Shown piece after piece: positions 26,608 to 35,139 of a stretch of 64,000 nucleotides of DNA. The DNA is taken from NCBI GenBank assembly GCA_964520905.1, contig CAZFQL010000004.1, forward strand, positions 62,001 through 126,000, given 5' to 3'. The notes under the pieces are model-generated. The model was not told the DNA's origin and made no database searches. It worked only from the letters and a program-made list of their open reading frames with translations. Origin of the DNA: JAGVIE01 sp964520905. Its GTDB lineage: Bacteria; Bacteroidota; Ignavibacteria; UBA10030; SZUA-254. The translations under genes and the position numbers were made by a program. Positions within the stretch are counted from its first letter, which is position 1; each line of letters starts with the position of its first letter.

Positions 26608-27788
26608 TGCTTTCTCTCGACTAATTGCTTGATTAAGCGATGGTATTCTTCTTCCGAAAGTTCACCGAAAGCGTATTTTGTTTCGATCGTTTCGCGGTCA
26701 AAATGTTGACGGGCTTTTACGGCAACCTGTTTGTACGTTTCGGCGGCGCGAATCCGTGCAAATCCCTTTAGGGTTTCAATTTCTTCTTGATAAAGTGAAG
26801 CGATTCGGGAAGTATCGCCGAGAAGATCAAACGTTTTTTCTCCCCTTGAGATTCGCCGCTGATTTGTAAGTTCTCCAAATTCTTTAACGCTGATGTTTTG
26901 CAGTAACTCTAATGCGGTTTCGAAATCTTTTGCTCTGTAATAGAAATGGTATGCCGCTTTGAATTCACTTTCTTTCAAGAACCAATCGGCAATTTCTCTA
27001 TATTCAGTAGCCGAGAGCTGGGCGCGGTCGTATATATAAAAAGAAGTCAGATAATCGCGCGTATCGCGCTTTAATGCCCCGATGCTGTGCAGATCGTTCT
27101 CAACCCAGAAATACCATTCCTCCAAGTCGTTTCGGTTCTCGGTGCGAACAAGTTCAAGAAAATCCATAGGGCGATCCCATGCTTTGAAGAAGCTGTAGGT
27201 TAATAGCGCCACATCGACATTGTGAGGATTATTGTTAAATGCCAGCCTGAGCATTTCCAGAAGTTTTTCCTTCTCATTTCCGGGGAGGGAGAAGAACAAT
27301 TTAATTGGTACGCGCGGAATTTTCTTTAATGTTTTATTATGATCGTGGAACTGATATGATCGCTGCGGATTTGAAGACGGAATTTCCAACTCGAGTTGTT
27401 CGATAGCGGTATGCAAACGGTCCGGGATCAGCATCTTCTTTATTCCGGAGTACCAGGGTGTATCGGAATCACGGAACGAACTTTCGATGAACATTCGCCA
27501 TGAACTCAACGTACTTTCAGTAAATGAGTTTTCAGCGAGAGGAATTGTAGTTCTAAAAATTTCCAGAATATTGCTGTTCCTCGTTATTATCTCATCATGA
27601 TTATTCGATTCACGAAGAACCGACATAATAAAATAATGACGCACCCACGGACGCGTGAGCGTTTCATTTATAGTATGTTTATTGTCGGACTTGTCTTTTG
27701 ATTGCTCTATCAGGAATTCAGGATATGAGCCAAGAATTCCTAATTTCAATCGTTCTTGTCGCGTTTGGAATAATTGAATCTTTGCCAA
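26604..27788 (-). CDS. Helical repeat protein with SHOCT-like C-terminus, unknown function
   Basis: 394 aa, first gene of the operon with the zinc-ribbon and GNAT genes. The middle (residues about 170-330) is helical and TPR-like (EWYFWVENDLHSIGALKRD, AAYHFYYRAKDFETALELL). The last 30 residues (IETKYAFGELSEEEYHRLIKQL) match the short SHOCT domain often found at the end of oligomerising bacterial proteins. No enzyme motif seen. Confidence 0.6.
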   Translation of the reverse strand: MAKIQLFQTRQERLKLGILGSYPEFLIEQSKDKSDNKHTINETLTRPWVRHYFIMSVLRESNNHDEIITRNSNILEIFRTTIPLAENSFTESTLSSWRMFIESSFRDSDTPWYSGIKKMLIPDRLHTAIEQLELEIPSSNPQRSYQFHDHNKTLKKIPRVPIKLFFSLPGNEKEKLLEMLRLAFNNNPHNVDVALLTYSFFKAWDRPMDFLELVRTENRNDLEEWYFWVENDLHSIGALKRDTRDYLTSFYIYDRAQLSATEYREIADWFLKESEFKAAYHFYYRAKDFETALELLQNISVKEFGELTNQRRISRGEKTFDLLGDTSRIASLYQEEIETLKGFARIRAAETYKQVAVKARQHFDRETIETKYAFGELSEEEYHRLIKQLVERKQ

Positions 27789-27852
27789 AATTGATATTCC
27801 TTGGTATTGGGTTCGGCAGTTATTAGATTACTTTAAAACCTTCGCTTGATCT

Positions 27853-27873
27853 CTAACTATACACAATAGTTAG
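27853..27873. promoter_or_regulatory. Inverted repeat upstream of the three-gene operon
   Basis: CTAACTAT (27853-27860) and ATAGTTAG (27866-27873) around ACACA, a perfect 8-bp inverted repeat about 70 bp upstream of the operon start at 27788. It has no T-run, so it is more like an operator than a terminator; no regulator gene is adjacent. Confidence 0.4.
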
Positions 27874-27980
27874 CTTGGAAATGAATATACAAATATTTTT
27901 TTTGGAAGTCCAAATTTACCTGTGTAGAAGTTTATTGTTAATCTCCGGATTAATCAAAAATGCCCAAAATCCATCAAATT

Positions 27981-29138
27981 TCACCGATTTAATTCAATGA
28001 CTGGAATACGTATTTTGGGTAAATTACTATCTGTTTTTGTGAGGGCAATATATTTTCTGAAGAATTCGTGCGGAGAGGAGGCTATGGTTTCAATCAATGA
28101 AGCCCTGCCAAGGCGGATATCGATTTCACGAGCGATAAACATTCCTACTACCGAACCGTAGTTATCCTGATAACCGCTCAAGTTTGCTTTGCGAATAATT
28201 TCAGCGGCTCGACGATTTGATATTGTTGCGGATGAAAGTTGATCAGCATTTGCATTGAACGTCGAAAATAGATCCCTGCTTTTTGTATTCCAATCTCTCG
28301 GCACATATCCGTGACCCTGTTGTTCGAGCGATAAGTAATAAGCGATACCTTCGTTCTGTGTAAGGTCTAAAAGAGCATCGACGGGTTTCCGGTGTTCAGC
28401 GTAGAATTTTTTCCAGGAATCTGAATTTTCTTTATATGCACTGAACGCAGCATGAAATACTTCATGCGCTACAACGCCGAGCAATGAGATAAAACGTTCC
28501 TCGGTGTTGAGTCCATAATCGACAGCGTGTGCAAGGTTGATGACTATCGTAAGCTCACCCTCGTTTTCACCGACGAACCGGGGGTGATCGCCGCGCCAAA
28601 TTATTCGGCGAACGTAGGCATCGACATTCTCATGTCCGAAAGCAACAACATAAACAGGAATTGTTATGGAAACTTGCGCATCGGAAGGAAATATTTGCTC
28701 AACGGTTGCTGCAACCCGCCTGCTGAAGTTGCGCCTTTTCAATTCTTCAAGCAGTGTTTTGATGACGGATACATTTTTCCGAGCCGTCTCCAAATTGTAG
28801 ATATCGGTCCGAATTATTTGATGGTATTTAAGCGAGTCAAGATAATATTGTAATTGTGTAGCGACGGACTCGCGGTTCTCAATCATACCGGTAGTTGAAG
28901 CGGCGATACGATTGCCGCGCATTTCAGCTATATGCCGGGTGTCAACAAACCCGTCTTCGTATAAAGCTATGCTTTGCTCTGCCGCTGAATAGTCTAATTG
29001 TAACTCTACATTGAAATTTGTGCTGGTCTGCGGTAATGCGGTAAATACAAAAGTAAAACATAAAGTTGTTAATAAAATATAACCACACGGAGAAAACCAT
29101 AGCCGAACATCTTTAACGTTCGTATCCATCACGGCCAT
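27981..29138 (-). CDS. Secreted putative zinc metallopeptidase (HExxH)
   Basis: 385 aa. N-terminal membrane/signal segment (residues 17-37). The gluzincin-type motif VVAHEVFHAAFSAY near residue 223 supplies HEVFH, with ENSDSW and NEGIAYYLSLEQQGHGY about 45 residues later where the third ligand (Glu) would lie. It resembles the DUF5700-type putative zinc peptidases of Bacteroidetes by eye. Likely periplasmic or lipid-anchored. Target unknown. ATG 29138 was used; ATG 29129 is possible. Confidence 0.65.
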   Translation of the reverse strand: MAVMDTNVKDVRLWFSPCGYILLTTLCFTFVFTALPQTSTNFNVELQLDYSAAEQSIALYEDGFVDTRHIAEMRGNRIAASTTGMIENRESVATQLQYYLDSLKYHQIIRTDIYNLETARKNVSVIKTLLEELKRRNFSRRVAATVEQIFPSDAQVSITIPVYVVAFGHENVDAYVRRIIWRGDHPRFVGENEGELTIVINLAHAVDYGLNTEERFISLLGVVAHEVFHAAFSAYKENSDSWKKFYAEHRKPVDALLDLTQNEGIAYYLSLEQQGHGYVPRDWNTKSRDLFSTFNANADQLSSATISNRRAAEIIRKANLSGYQDNYGSVVGMFIAREIDIRLGRASLIETIASSPHEFFRKYIALTKTDSNLPKIRIPVIELNR

Positions 29139-29309
29139 ACTCTGTACACGAGTGTTAGTTTCATTTATCTAATATGCCGATAACATTTCTAATATTCAAA
29201 TACTTTGAAAAATTGATTTTTCTATGTTGCATTTCATTTGATAACTCATTATAATCACGTATCAGTAATCATTATGTTAAGTCAACACCATTATTAGGAT
29301 AGGAAAGAT

Positions 29310-30386
29310 ATGAAAACACTTCGATATTACCTGCCAATATTCATGTTAATTTTTCTGCCCTTGTTAACTCTCGCGCTTCCCAGATTTGCGCTCAGAATGA
29401 ACGCTAAATGCCAGAATTGCCACATCGATCCTAACGGCGGTGGTATGCGAAATTACTATGGTGCGGCTATGTATGCGAAAACAACTTTGCCGATGCATCT
29501 TTGGTCGGATGATTCTACGCTAAGCAATTTCACGACTCAGCTGAATGATTTCATCAGCTTCGGGACCGATCTCAGAACGTTATTTTATTACCAGCAAAAA
29601 AACGATTACAGTTCGTTTTATCAAATGCAAGGGAGCATTTATTTGAGCGCACGTCTTGCAAGCAAGCTGATGGTGTATTTCAACAAAGGACTCTATAGTG
29701 GATTCGAAGTTTTTGGATTGGCAAACGTTCTTCCGGCAAATGGATACATTAAGGTTGGGAGATTCACGCCCGCATATGGCACAAAGATAGATGATCATAC
29801 TGTATTCGTTAGAGATCGCACAGACTTCCAAAATAACCGCAGAGAAGATACCGGTATCGAAGCAGGAATTTCGCCCTCTATATTCACGTGGAATATCGGA
29901 GTATTCAACGGAGTGAAAGGAAACGATTTTTCGAGTGGGAAGGTCAGACTGATTTCAACAAGAGCTGACGCAAAGATACGAGTCGAGGATATTAAATTTT
30001 CACTGGGAGCTTCTGCATGGTATAATAACGCTCCGGCAGGAACGTTCACAATGTTTGGCGGTTTCGGAGGAGTTAGTTATGAAGGATTTACGCTTAACTC
30101 AGAAATTGATTTTAAAAAAGATAAAGCCGGATACGGAACGAACGAATTGATATCGTATCTCGAACTCAACTATCTGCTGATAGATGGTATTGATCTGAAG
30201 TTTATCTATGACTTTCACGATCCTGACACAAAATATCAAACAGGAAGTCAATCACGATATAGCTTAGGGTTAGAACTTTTCCCGATTAATGGCCTTGAGA
30301 TCCGTCCGGTATATAGAATTCTAAAAGAAGAACCGGTGAACGACAGAAACAACGGGTTTGATTGTCTCATTCATTTTTATCTATAA
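29310..30386 (+). CDS. Outer-membrane barrel protein with N-terminal mono-heme c motif
   Basis: 358 aa. Signal peptide (1-23), then FALRMNAKCQNCHIDPNGGGMRNYYG with a heme c site (Cys34, Cys37, His38) directly at the mature N-terminus. The remaining 290 residues are amphipathic beta strands like a porin, ending in Phe-Tyr-Leu. The 'CxxCHxxPxGGGxRN-YG' arrangement occurs in barrel proteins of anaerobes and may plug heme into an outer-membrane electron conduit. It is followed at 12 bp by a second cytochrome-type lipoprotein. Confidence 0.7.
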   Translation: MKTLRYYLPIFMLIFLPLLTLALPRFALRMNAKCQNCHIDPNGGGMRNYYGAAMYAKTTLPMHLWSDDSTLSNFTTQLNDFISFGTDLRTLFYYQQKNDYSSFYQMQGSIYLSARLASKLMVYFNKGLYSGFEVFGLANVLPANGYIKVGRFTPAYGTKIDDHTVFVRDRTDFQNNRREDTGIEAGISPSIFTWNIGVFNGVKGNDFSSGKVRLISTRADAKIRVEDIKFSLGASAWYNNAPAGTFTMFGGFGGVSYEGFTLNSEIDFKKDKAGYGTNELISYLELNYLLIDGIDLKFIYDFHDPDTKYQTGSQSRYSLGLELFPINGLEIRPVYRILKEEPVNDRNNGFDCLIHFYL

Positions 30387-30398
30387 GGGAGAAAACGA

Positions 30399-31058
30399 AT
30401 GTCTATTCTTACAAGATACGCATTGTTGGGTTTCAGTATCGCTCTTGTTGTTATCCTCTTTAACTGCAAAGATCTTGGGACCGTAGCGCCGCCGACAGGA
30501 TTCAGATCGAGTCGCACCAATGTAACCGTTGTAAAAGCTTCTACAGTCCCGGTCTCACTGTCGGACGGCACAACCCCGTATGCAATCACGAGACAACCGA
30601 ACACTCTGATCGCAACGGCGGCATTAAACTCTTCTACGCTTACAATCACAGGGGTTGACACAGGCCAGACATCCATTGTTGTAAGCGACAGCAAATCACC
30701 TAATCCCGATACGGTAGAAATTCAGATTATTGTTGTAGATCAGCCATCGTTGCCGGTTGTTTCTTTTGCAATTCAAATTCAACCGATTTTTAATGCCAAT
30801 TGTACAAATTGCCATGGTACAAATGGGGATTTGACGCTTACAGCAGGTGTGAGTTATAGTCAGCTTGTGCAAGTACCCGCATCATCAAGCTGCACATCGC
30901 TTCACCGAGTTTTCCCTAACGATGCGAATAATAGTGTACTTTACCTTAAGGTGGTTGGATCGACATGTGGCAGCCGAATGCCGCAGGGTGGAGGTTTATC
31001 TACAACTGAAATTAATTTAATCCGTGATTGGATAAACCAAGGAGCGCTGAATAATTAA
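30399..31058 (+). CDS. Mono-heme c-type cytochrome lipoprotein with Ig-like domain
   Basis: 219 aa. Lipobox ending in Cys23 (VVILFNC). Residues about 45-110 look like a bacterial Ig-like fold. The C-terminal domain contains FNANCTNCHG (heme c, CTNCH) with a distal Met in CGSRMPQGG, the PSD1/planctomycete-cytochrome pattern. It is probably exposed at the outer membrane and works with the barrel protein encoded 12 bp upstream. The redox partner is not visible. Confidence 0.75.
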   Translation: MSILTRYALLGFSIALVVILFNCKDLGTVAPPTGFRSSRTNVTVVKASTVPVSLSDGTTPYAITRQPNTLIATAALNSSTLTITGVDTGQTSIVVSDSKSPNPDTVEIQIIVVDQPSLPVVSFAIQIQPIFNANCTNCHGTNGDLTLTAGVSYSQLVQVPASSSCTSLHRVFPNDANNSVLYLKVVGSTCGSRMPQGGGLSTTEINLIRDWINQGALNN

Positions 31059-31074
31059 TTGGTGCTGGTAAAGA

Positions 31075-31138
31075 TCCCTCTTCCAATCCTTCGCCTTCGT
31101 TCAGGACATGGTTGGGAGAGGGATTATAGGGTGAGGGT
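31075..31138. repeat. REP-like hairpin between convergent genes
   Basis: TCCCTCTTCCAATCC / GGTTGGGAGAGGGA form a long imperfect stem with tail TTATAGGGTGAGGGT. On the minus strand it starts ACCCTCACCC, and the first A completes the TAA stop of the PLP gene. It may terminate both converging genes. Confidence 0.65.
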
Positions 31139-32592
31139 TACACACCTACTTGTTTATTAAACTCATCAATCAACTTATCGAAATATACGACTTCATCTTC
31201 AAATAAACTTGTCCAGTATTCAGGATTCCATTGAGCAAGAATCTCTTCGTAAGTTTTCCCTTGCTGTTCTACCCAAGTATAATATTTGAGGTTGTGTATT
31301 GCTTTACGATCAAAGTAAGTGAGTTCTTTGAAATAGTCGATGGATTGATGGAGTACGGGAGCGGCATGATCCTTTGCGGCTTCGATAAGGGAATATTTAC
31401 CGCGCTCTTGCTCTAATTCTTTTACTCGCGAGCCATACATATCCGCAGAATCTGTAAACATTGTGAAGATAACATCATCCTCATTCAGCTCGAAATATTT
31501 TGCCGTCTTTATCGCCGCAAGTAGATTAGCAATACTTGATATTCCAAGCAATGACAGTTCTTTGTACTTTGTACTTTGTACTCCAATACTTTCTAAATAT
31601 TTCTTTCCTTCATCTTCGTTGAATAATCTAAGCACTCTCATGCAATCTTCATCATCGATTGCCGCAACTGCGTCGGTGTTTCGGATGTTGTGCACCCACG
31701 GAACATGTTTATCTCCAATACCTTCTATTCGATGACCGCCAAATCCGTTCATGAGAAGTGTCGGACACTGAAGAGCTTCGGTTGCAACAACTTTCAAATG
31801 CGGATATTGTTTCTTGAGATAATCGCCAGCAGCAATCGTGCCGGCTGAACCAGTTGCAGAGATAAAAGCAGACGCACGACCGGTTTTCATTTTGAGTGAT
31901 TGAAACACTTCCTCTATTGCCGGACCGGTAACATTATAATGCCAGATTGGATTTCCGAACTCTTCGAACTGGTTGAAGATAATATTGTTCGGGTCTTTCT
32001 TTAATTCCCAACATTTGTCATAAATTTCTTTCACGTTCGATTCACAGCCGGGAGTTGCAATCACTTCCGCACCAATTTCTCTGAGCCAGTCAAATCTTTC
32101 TTTCGACATTTCTTCCGGTAATATCGCAACCGCAGTGCAACCAAGTAGAGCGGAGTTGAATGCTCCACCACGACAGTAATTACCCGTGGAGGGCCAAACA
32201 GCTTTATGAATTTCAGGATTAAATTCACCGCTCACTAATCTTGGCACCAAACAACCGAAAGCAGCTCCGACTTTGTGAGCACCGGTTGGAAAATATTTTC
32301 CGACAAGACCAATAATACGCGCTTTGATTCCGGTAATTTCTTTGGGGATTTCAAGATAGTTTACTCCACCGTACAAACCAGTTTTTATGTCATTCTTCCA
32401 TGTAATTCGGAAGAGATTGAGCGGATTTACATCCCATAAACCAATTTTTGGAAGTTTTAATTTGATTTTACCTGGAATCGTTTCGGGATTTCTCATCTGC
32501 TTAAATGTTGGAACAACTATTCCTTTTTCACGACAACGAGTTGCGGTCTTTTTTACTACTTCAGAGTTTATTTGTTTGATTATCTTTGACAT
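31138..32592 (-). CDS. PLP-dependent beta-family lyase/synthase (cysteine-synthase-like)
   Basis: 484 aa fold-type II PLP enzyme. The Schiff-base Lys is in PTGAHKVGAAF (about 95-106), like TrpB GSHKIN. The glycine-rich phosphate-cup is ISATGSAGTIAAG, and PSTGNYCRGGAFNS binds the cofactor/substrate. It is longer than cysteine synthase (about 320 aa) and belongs to a less-studied family. A triplet GTACAAA repeat (about 31559-31585) encodes VQSTKYK. Context with purine-catabolism enzymes suggests an ammonia-lyase role, which is inference. Confidence 0.8.
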   Translation of the reverse strand: MSKIIKQINSEVVKKTATRCREKGIVVPTFKQMRNPETIPGKIKLKLPKIGLWDVNPLNLFRITWKNDIKTGLYGGVNYLEIPKEITGIKARIIGLVGKYFPTGAHKVGAAFGCLVPRLVSGEFNPEIHKAVWPSTGNYCRGGAFNSALLGCTAVAILPEEMSKERFDWLREIGAEVIATPGCESNVKEIYDKCWELKKDPNNIIFNQFEEFGNPIWHYNVTGPAIEEVFQSLKMKTGRASAFISATGSAGTIAAGDYLKKQYPHLKVVATEALQCPTLLMNGFGGHRIEGIGDKHVPWVHNIRNTDAVAAIDDEDCMRVLRLFNEDEGKKYLESIGVQSTKYKELSLLGISSIANLLAAIKTAKYFELNEDDVIFTMFTDSADMYGSRVKELEQERGKYSLIEAAKDHAAPVLHQSIDYFKELTYFDRKAIHNLKYYTWVEQQGKTYEEILAQWNPEYWTSLFEDEVVYFDKLIDEFNKQVGV

Positions 32593-32601
32593 TTATTTAT
32601 C

Positions 32602-33750
32602 CTATTTTCGTTTAGTATCTTTTTTATTCTTCGGAGAAGATTTGGTTAGTTCAGTTTTAAGTTCTTCAATTGTTGGGAGCTTCCCTTTTAGATTTTTCGG
32701 TAGCGATGCTGTCAATCGATAAGCTGCAACCCCGATGGGCTTACTAGTATTTCGCAACGCATATTCAACAACCAATTTATTTTTCGATTTGCATAGAATA
32801 ATCCCGATGCTTGGTTGATCATTAGATTGGCAGAGTATATCATCGACAGCCGAAAGGTAGAAGTTCATTTTTCCCGCAAACTCCGGCTGGAACTCGGAGA
32901 CTTTTAGCTCGATCACTATATAACAATGAAGCCGCGTGTGGTAGAAAAGCAAATCAAGATAGTAATCTTGACCGCCAACTTCCAGATGATATTGCTGACC
33001 AACAAATGCAAATCCCACCCCCAACTCAATTAAAAACTCCTTGAGATGCTCAACAAGAGACTTTTCGAGATCACGCTCGTTTGCTTTTTCACTGATGCTG
33101 AGAAAGTCAAATGTGTACGGATCCTTTAATAGTTGTTGAGCAAGATCGGATTGCGGTAGCGGCAATGTCTTTGGGAAATTTGTAACTGCTTTCCCTTGTC
33201 GTTTATATAATCCGCCTTCGATTTGATGAACTAGAACATTGCGGCTCCAACCGTTTTGAAGGGTTTGCTCAGCGTACCAGAGACGTTCAACGGAATCTTT
33301 GACCTTTTCGATCAAAATAACATTATGAAACCATGGGATTTCTGCCACGGCTTGTGGCAGATTTTTACCGTCTAATTCTCGCGCAGGTTGCGCGAGAATT
33401 GGTACTTGTTCGGTATATGCGATATAAAACGCTCGCATCCTCCAAATGTTACCTGACGAAAACCCTTGCATATCTGGATACTCGCTATTAAGATCAATGG
33501 CAAGTTTCTCCACGATAGCTTTACCCCAACCTTCACGCTCCTGACGTTCTACAATCATTTTACCGATGTACCAGTAAAGCTCAATAAGCTCTCGGTTGAC
33601 AGATAGCGAAGCACGTACTCTTGCCTGAGCAATACGCTCTTTGATGTTTGCAAAAAATCGGGGATAACCGGACGGAATATTTTTCAATCGTGCAGCGGCT
33701 TGCTGCACAACTGCACTTTTCTTCAATATGGATTTTTTCTTAGCAGCCAT
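32602..33750 (-). CDS. DUF1016/YhcG-type PD-(D/E)XK nuclease
   Basis: 382 aa. An N-terminal DUF1016-N domain (QARVRASLSVNRELIELYWYIG, residues about 42-62) is followed by the nuclease core YYLDLLFYHTRLHCYIVIELK (about 260-280), with Asp and the Glu-x-Lys pair. Family members are found near restriction-modification and other defence genes, but their activity is largely unproved. It ends 9 bp before the PLP gene; otherwise it is an odd neighbour of catabolic genes. Confidence 0.85.
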   Translation of the reverse strand: MAAKKKSILKKSAVVQQAAARLKNIPSGYPRFFANIKERIAQARVRASLSVNRELIELYWYIGKMIVERQEREGWGKAIVEKLAIDLNSEYPDMQGFSSGNIWRMRAFYIAYTEQVPILAQPARELDGKNLPQAVAEIPWFHNVILIEKVKDSVERLWYAEQTLQNGWSRNVLVHQIEGGLYKRQGKAVTNFPKTLPLPQSDLAQQLLKDPYTFDFLSISEKANERDLEKSLVEHLKEFLIELGVGFAFVGQQYHLEVGGQDYYLDLLFYHTRLHCYIVIELKVSEFQPEFAGKMNFYLSAVDDILCQSNDQPSIGIILCKSKNKLVVEYALRNTSKPIGVAAYRLTASLPKNLKGKLPTIEELKTELTKSSPKNKKDTKRK

Positions 33751-33761
33751 TTATTTTCTAT

Positions 33762-33812
33762 AGATTTACACTGGTTTTATACTGATGATCCGTGCAAATC
33801 AGTGGTTAATAA
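33762..33812. repeat. Interspersed 'CCACTGATTT-CGGAT' repeat, copy 1
   Basis: On the minus strand TTAACCACTGATTTGCACGG and further ATCAGT, CCAGTGTAAATC units. A longer relative lies at 48918-49000. It fills the gap between ssnA (first copy) and the DUF1016 gene. Confidence 0.5.
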
Positions 33813-35138
33813 TCACATTCTTTCCCACAGCTTCGCCGCACACTCACGCGCACGGGCATTAATACGTTCTTCATCTATATCTATTTTTAATTGTCGGTTC
33901 TCCATAAGTACTTTTCCTGCGGCTATGGTTGTGTCCACTGTAGATTGAGAGATGCCGAAAGCTAAATGTCCAAGAAACGTTGTCTCATCGAACAATGTTG
34001 GAGGATAGTAATTTATTAGAACGATATCAGCCGCGTATCCTTCCTTCAATTCTCCGACAAATGGTTTCCAGTACCGATTTGCAATTTGCGCATTATTAAC
34101 AAGAAGTGTTGACAAAGCTTCCATAAAACCGACGCTTGGATTCTTCTGCGACAAATGTTGCACCCACAGAGCAGAGCGGACTTCCTCAAGCATATTGACC
34201 GTCATGGCATCTGTCCCAAGTCCGACCATAATGCCTTTTTCATTCATCTTAATAATATCAGCAACACCGACCGCGTTGTTCATGTTTGATTGAGGATTAT
34301 GTGCAACCGCTGTACCTGTTTCGGCTAATATCTCCATCTCGTTTTCGTTTACATGAACACAATGAGCAGCAATAGTCTTAGGTCCAAGAATTCCGAATTT
34401 TTTAAACCTTTCAACAACACACATCTTGTGCTGAGATTCGGATTGTATCTGGTCTGAGATTGCTTCTGCCGTGTGAACATGAAAACCAACGCCCAAATCT
34501 TTTCCAAGAGATGCGGCTTTTTCAAGAGTCGCGTCTCCGACAGTGAATGATGCATGAAGTCCGAACAAAGCTTTAAATTGGTTCTGTTCATCATTATTAC
34601 AACGAACTATGAAATCGGTGTTTTCTTTGATTCCCTCATCGGCAATTTTTTGTCCATCACGATCCGACACTTCATAGCACAAAGATGCGCGGAGTCCCAC
34701 CTCTTTTACGGCATCAGCAATCCTTCCCAATGACCCGAGCACTGCAAATGGGCTTGCGTGGTGATCAATCAGTGTGGTTGTTCCGTGCCTGACGGCATCT
34801 ATTGCCGGTATCAATGTGCTGTAATAGCAATCGTCTAAAATTAATTGCTTATCTAACCGCCACCAAAGATTATGGAGAACTTCATTAAAATCCTTCGACG
34901 GAGCCGCCTTTCCATATCCACGCACCATAGTAGAATAAAAGTGCATATGCGAATTTATGAATCCCGGCATTACAACCTTGCCAGCCACATCGATGACTTT
35001 ATCATAAGTACCTGTAAAAGATTTTACAGGAGCGATTGATTTAATTAATCCATTCTCACACAGCACAGCATAATCGTAGAGTACGCGGTTTTTTTCGCCG
35101 AGAGTAATTATTATTCCATTTTTAATTAGTAGTGTCAT
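33813..35138 (-). CDS. ssnA: SsnA-like aminohydrolase (copy 1)
   Basis: 441 aa amidohydrolase of the SsnA/guanine-deaminase-like group. Metal site: INSHMHFYSTM (HxH), LIDHHASP, FHVHTAEA, AHCVHVNENE and LGTDAMTVNMLEE (Asp). In E. coli and gut anaerobes ssnA sits in the purine-degradation cluster and is needed for purine use. It ends in a region next to the FeS flavoprotein gene (start 1 bp apart), so the pair is an operon. Related to, but clearly diverged from, the second copy at 46297-47589. Confidence 0.85.
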   Translation of the reverse strand: MTLLIKNGIIITLGEKNRVLYDYAVLCENGLIKSIAPVKSFTGTYDKVIDVAGKVVMPGFINSHMHFYSTMVRGYGKAAPSKDFNEVLHNLWWRLDKQLILDDCYYSTLIPAIDAVRHGTTTLIDHHASPFAVLGSLGRIADAVKEVGLRASLCYEVSDRDGQKIADEGIKENTDFIVRCNNDEQNQFKALFGLHASFTVGDATLEKAASLGKDLGVGFHVHTAEAISDQIQSESQHKMCVVERFKKFGILGPKTIAAHCVHVNENEMEILAETGTAVAHNPQSNMNNAVGVADIIKMNEKGIMVGLGTDAMTVNMLEEVRSALWVQHLSQKNPSVGFMEALSTLLVNNAQIANRYWKPFVGELKEGYAADIVLINYYPPTLFDETTFLGHLAFGISQSTVDTTIAAGKVLMENRQLKIDIDEERINARARECAAKLWERM

Positions 35139-35139
35139 G

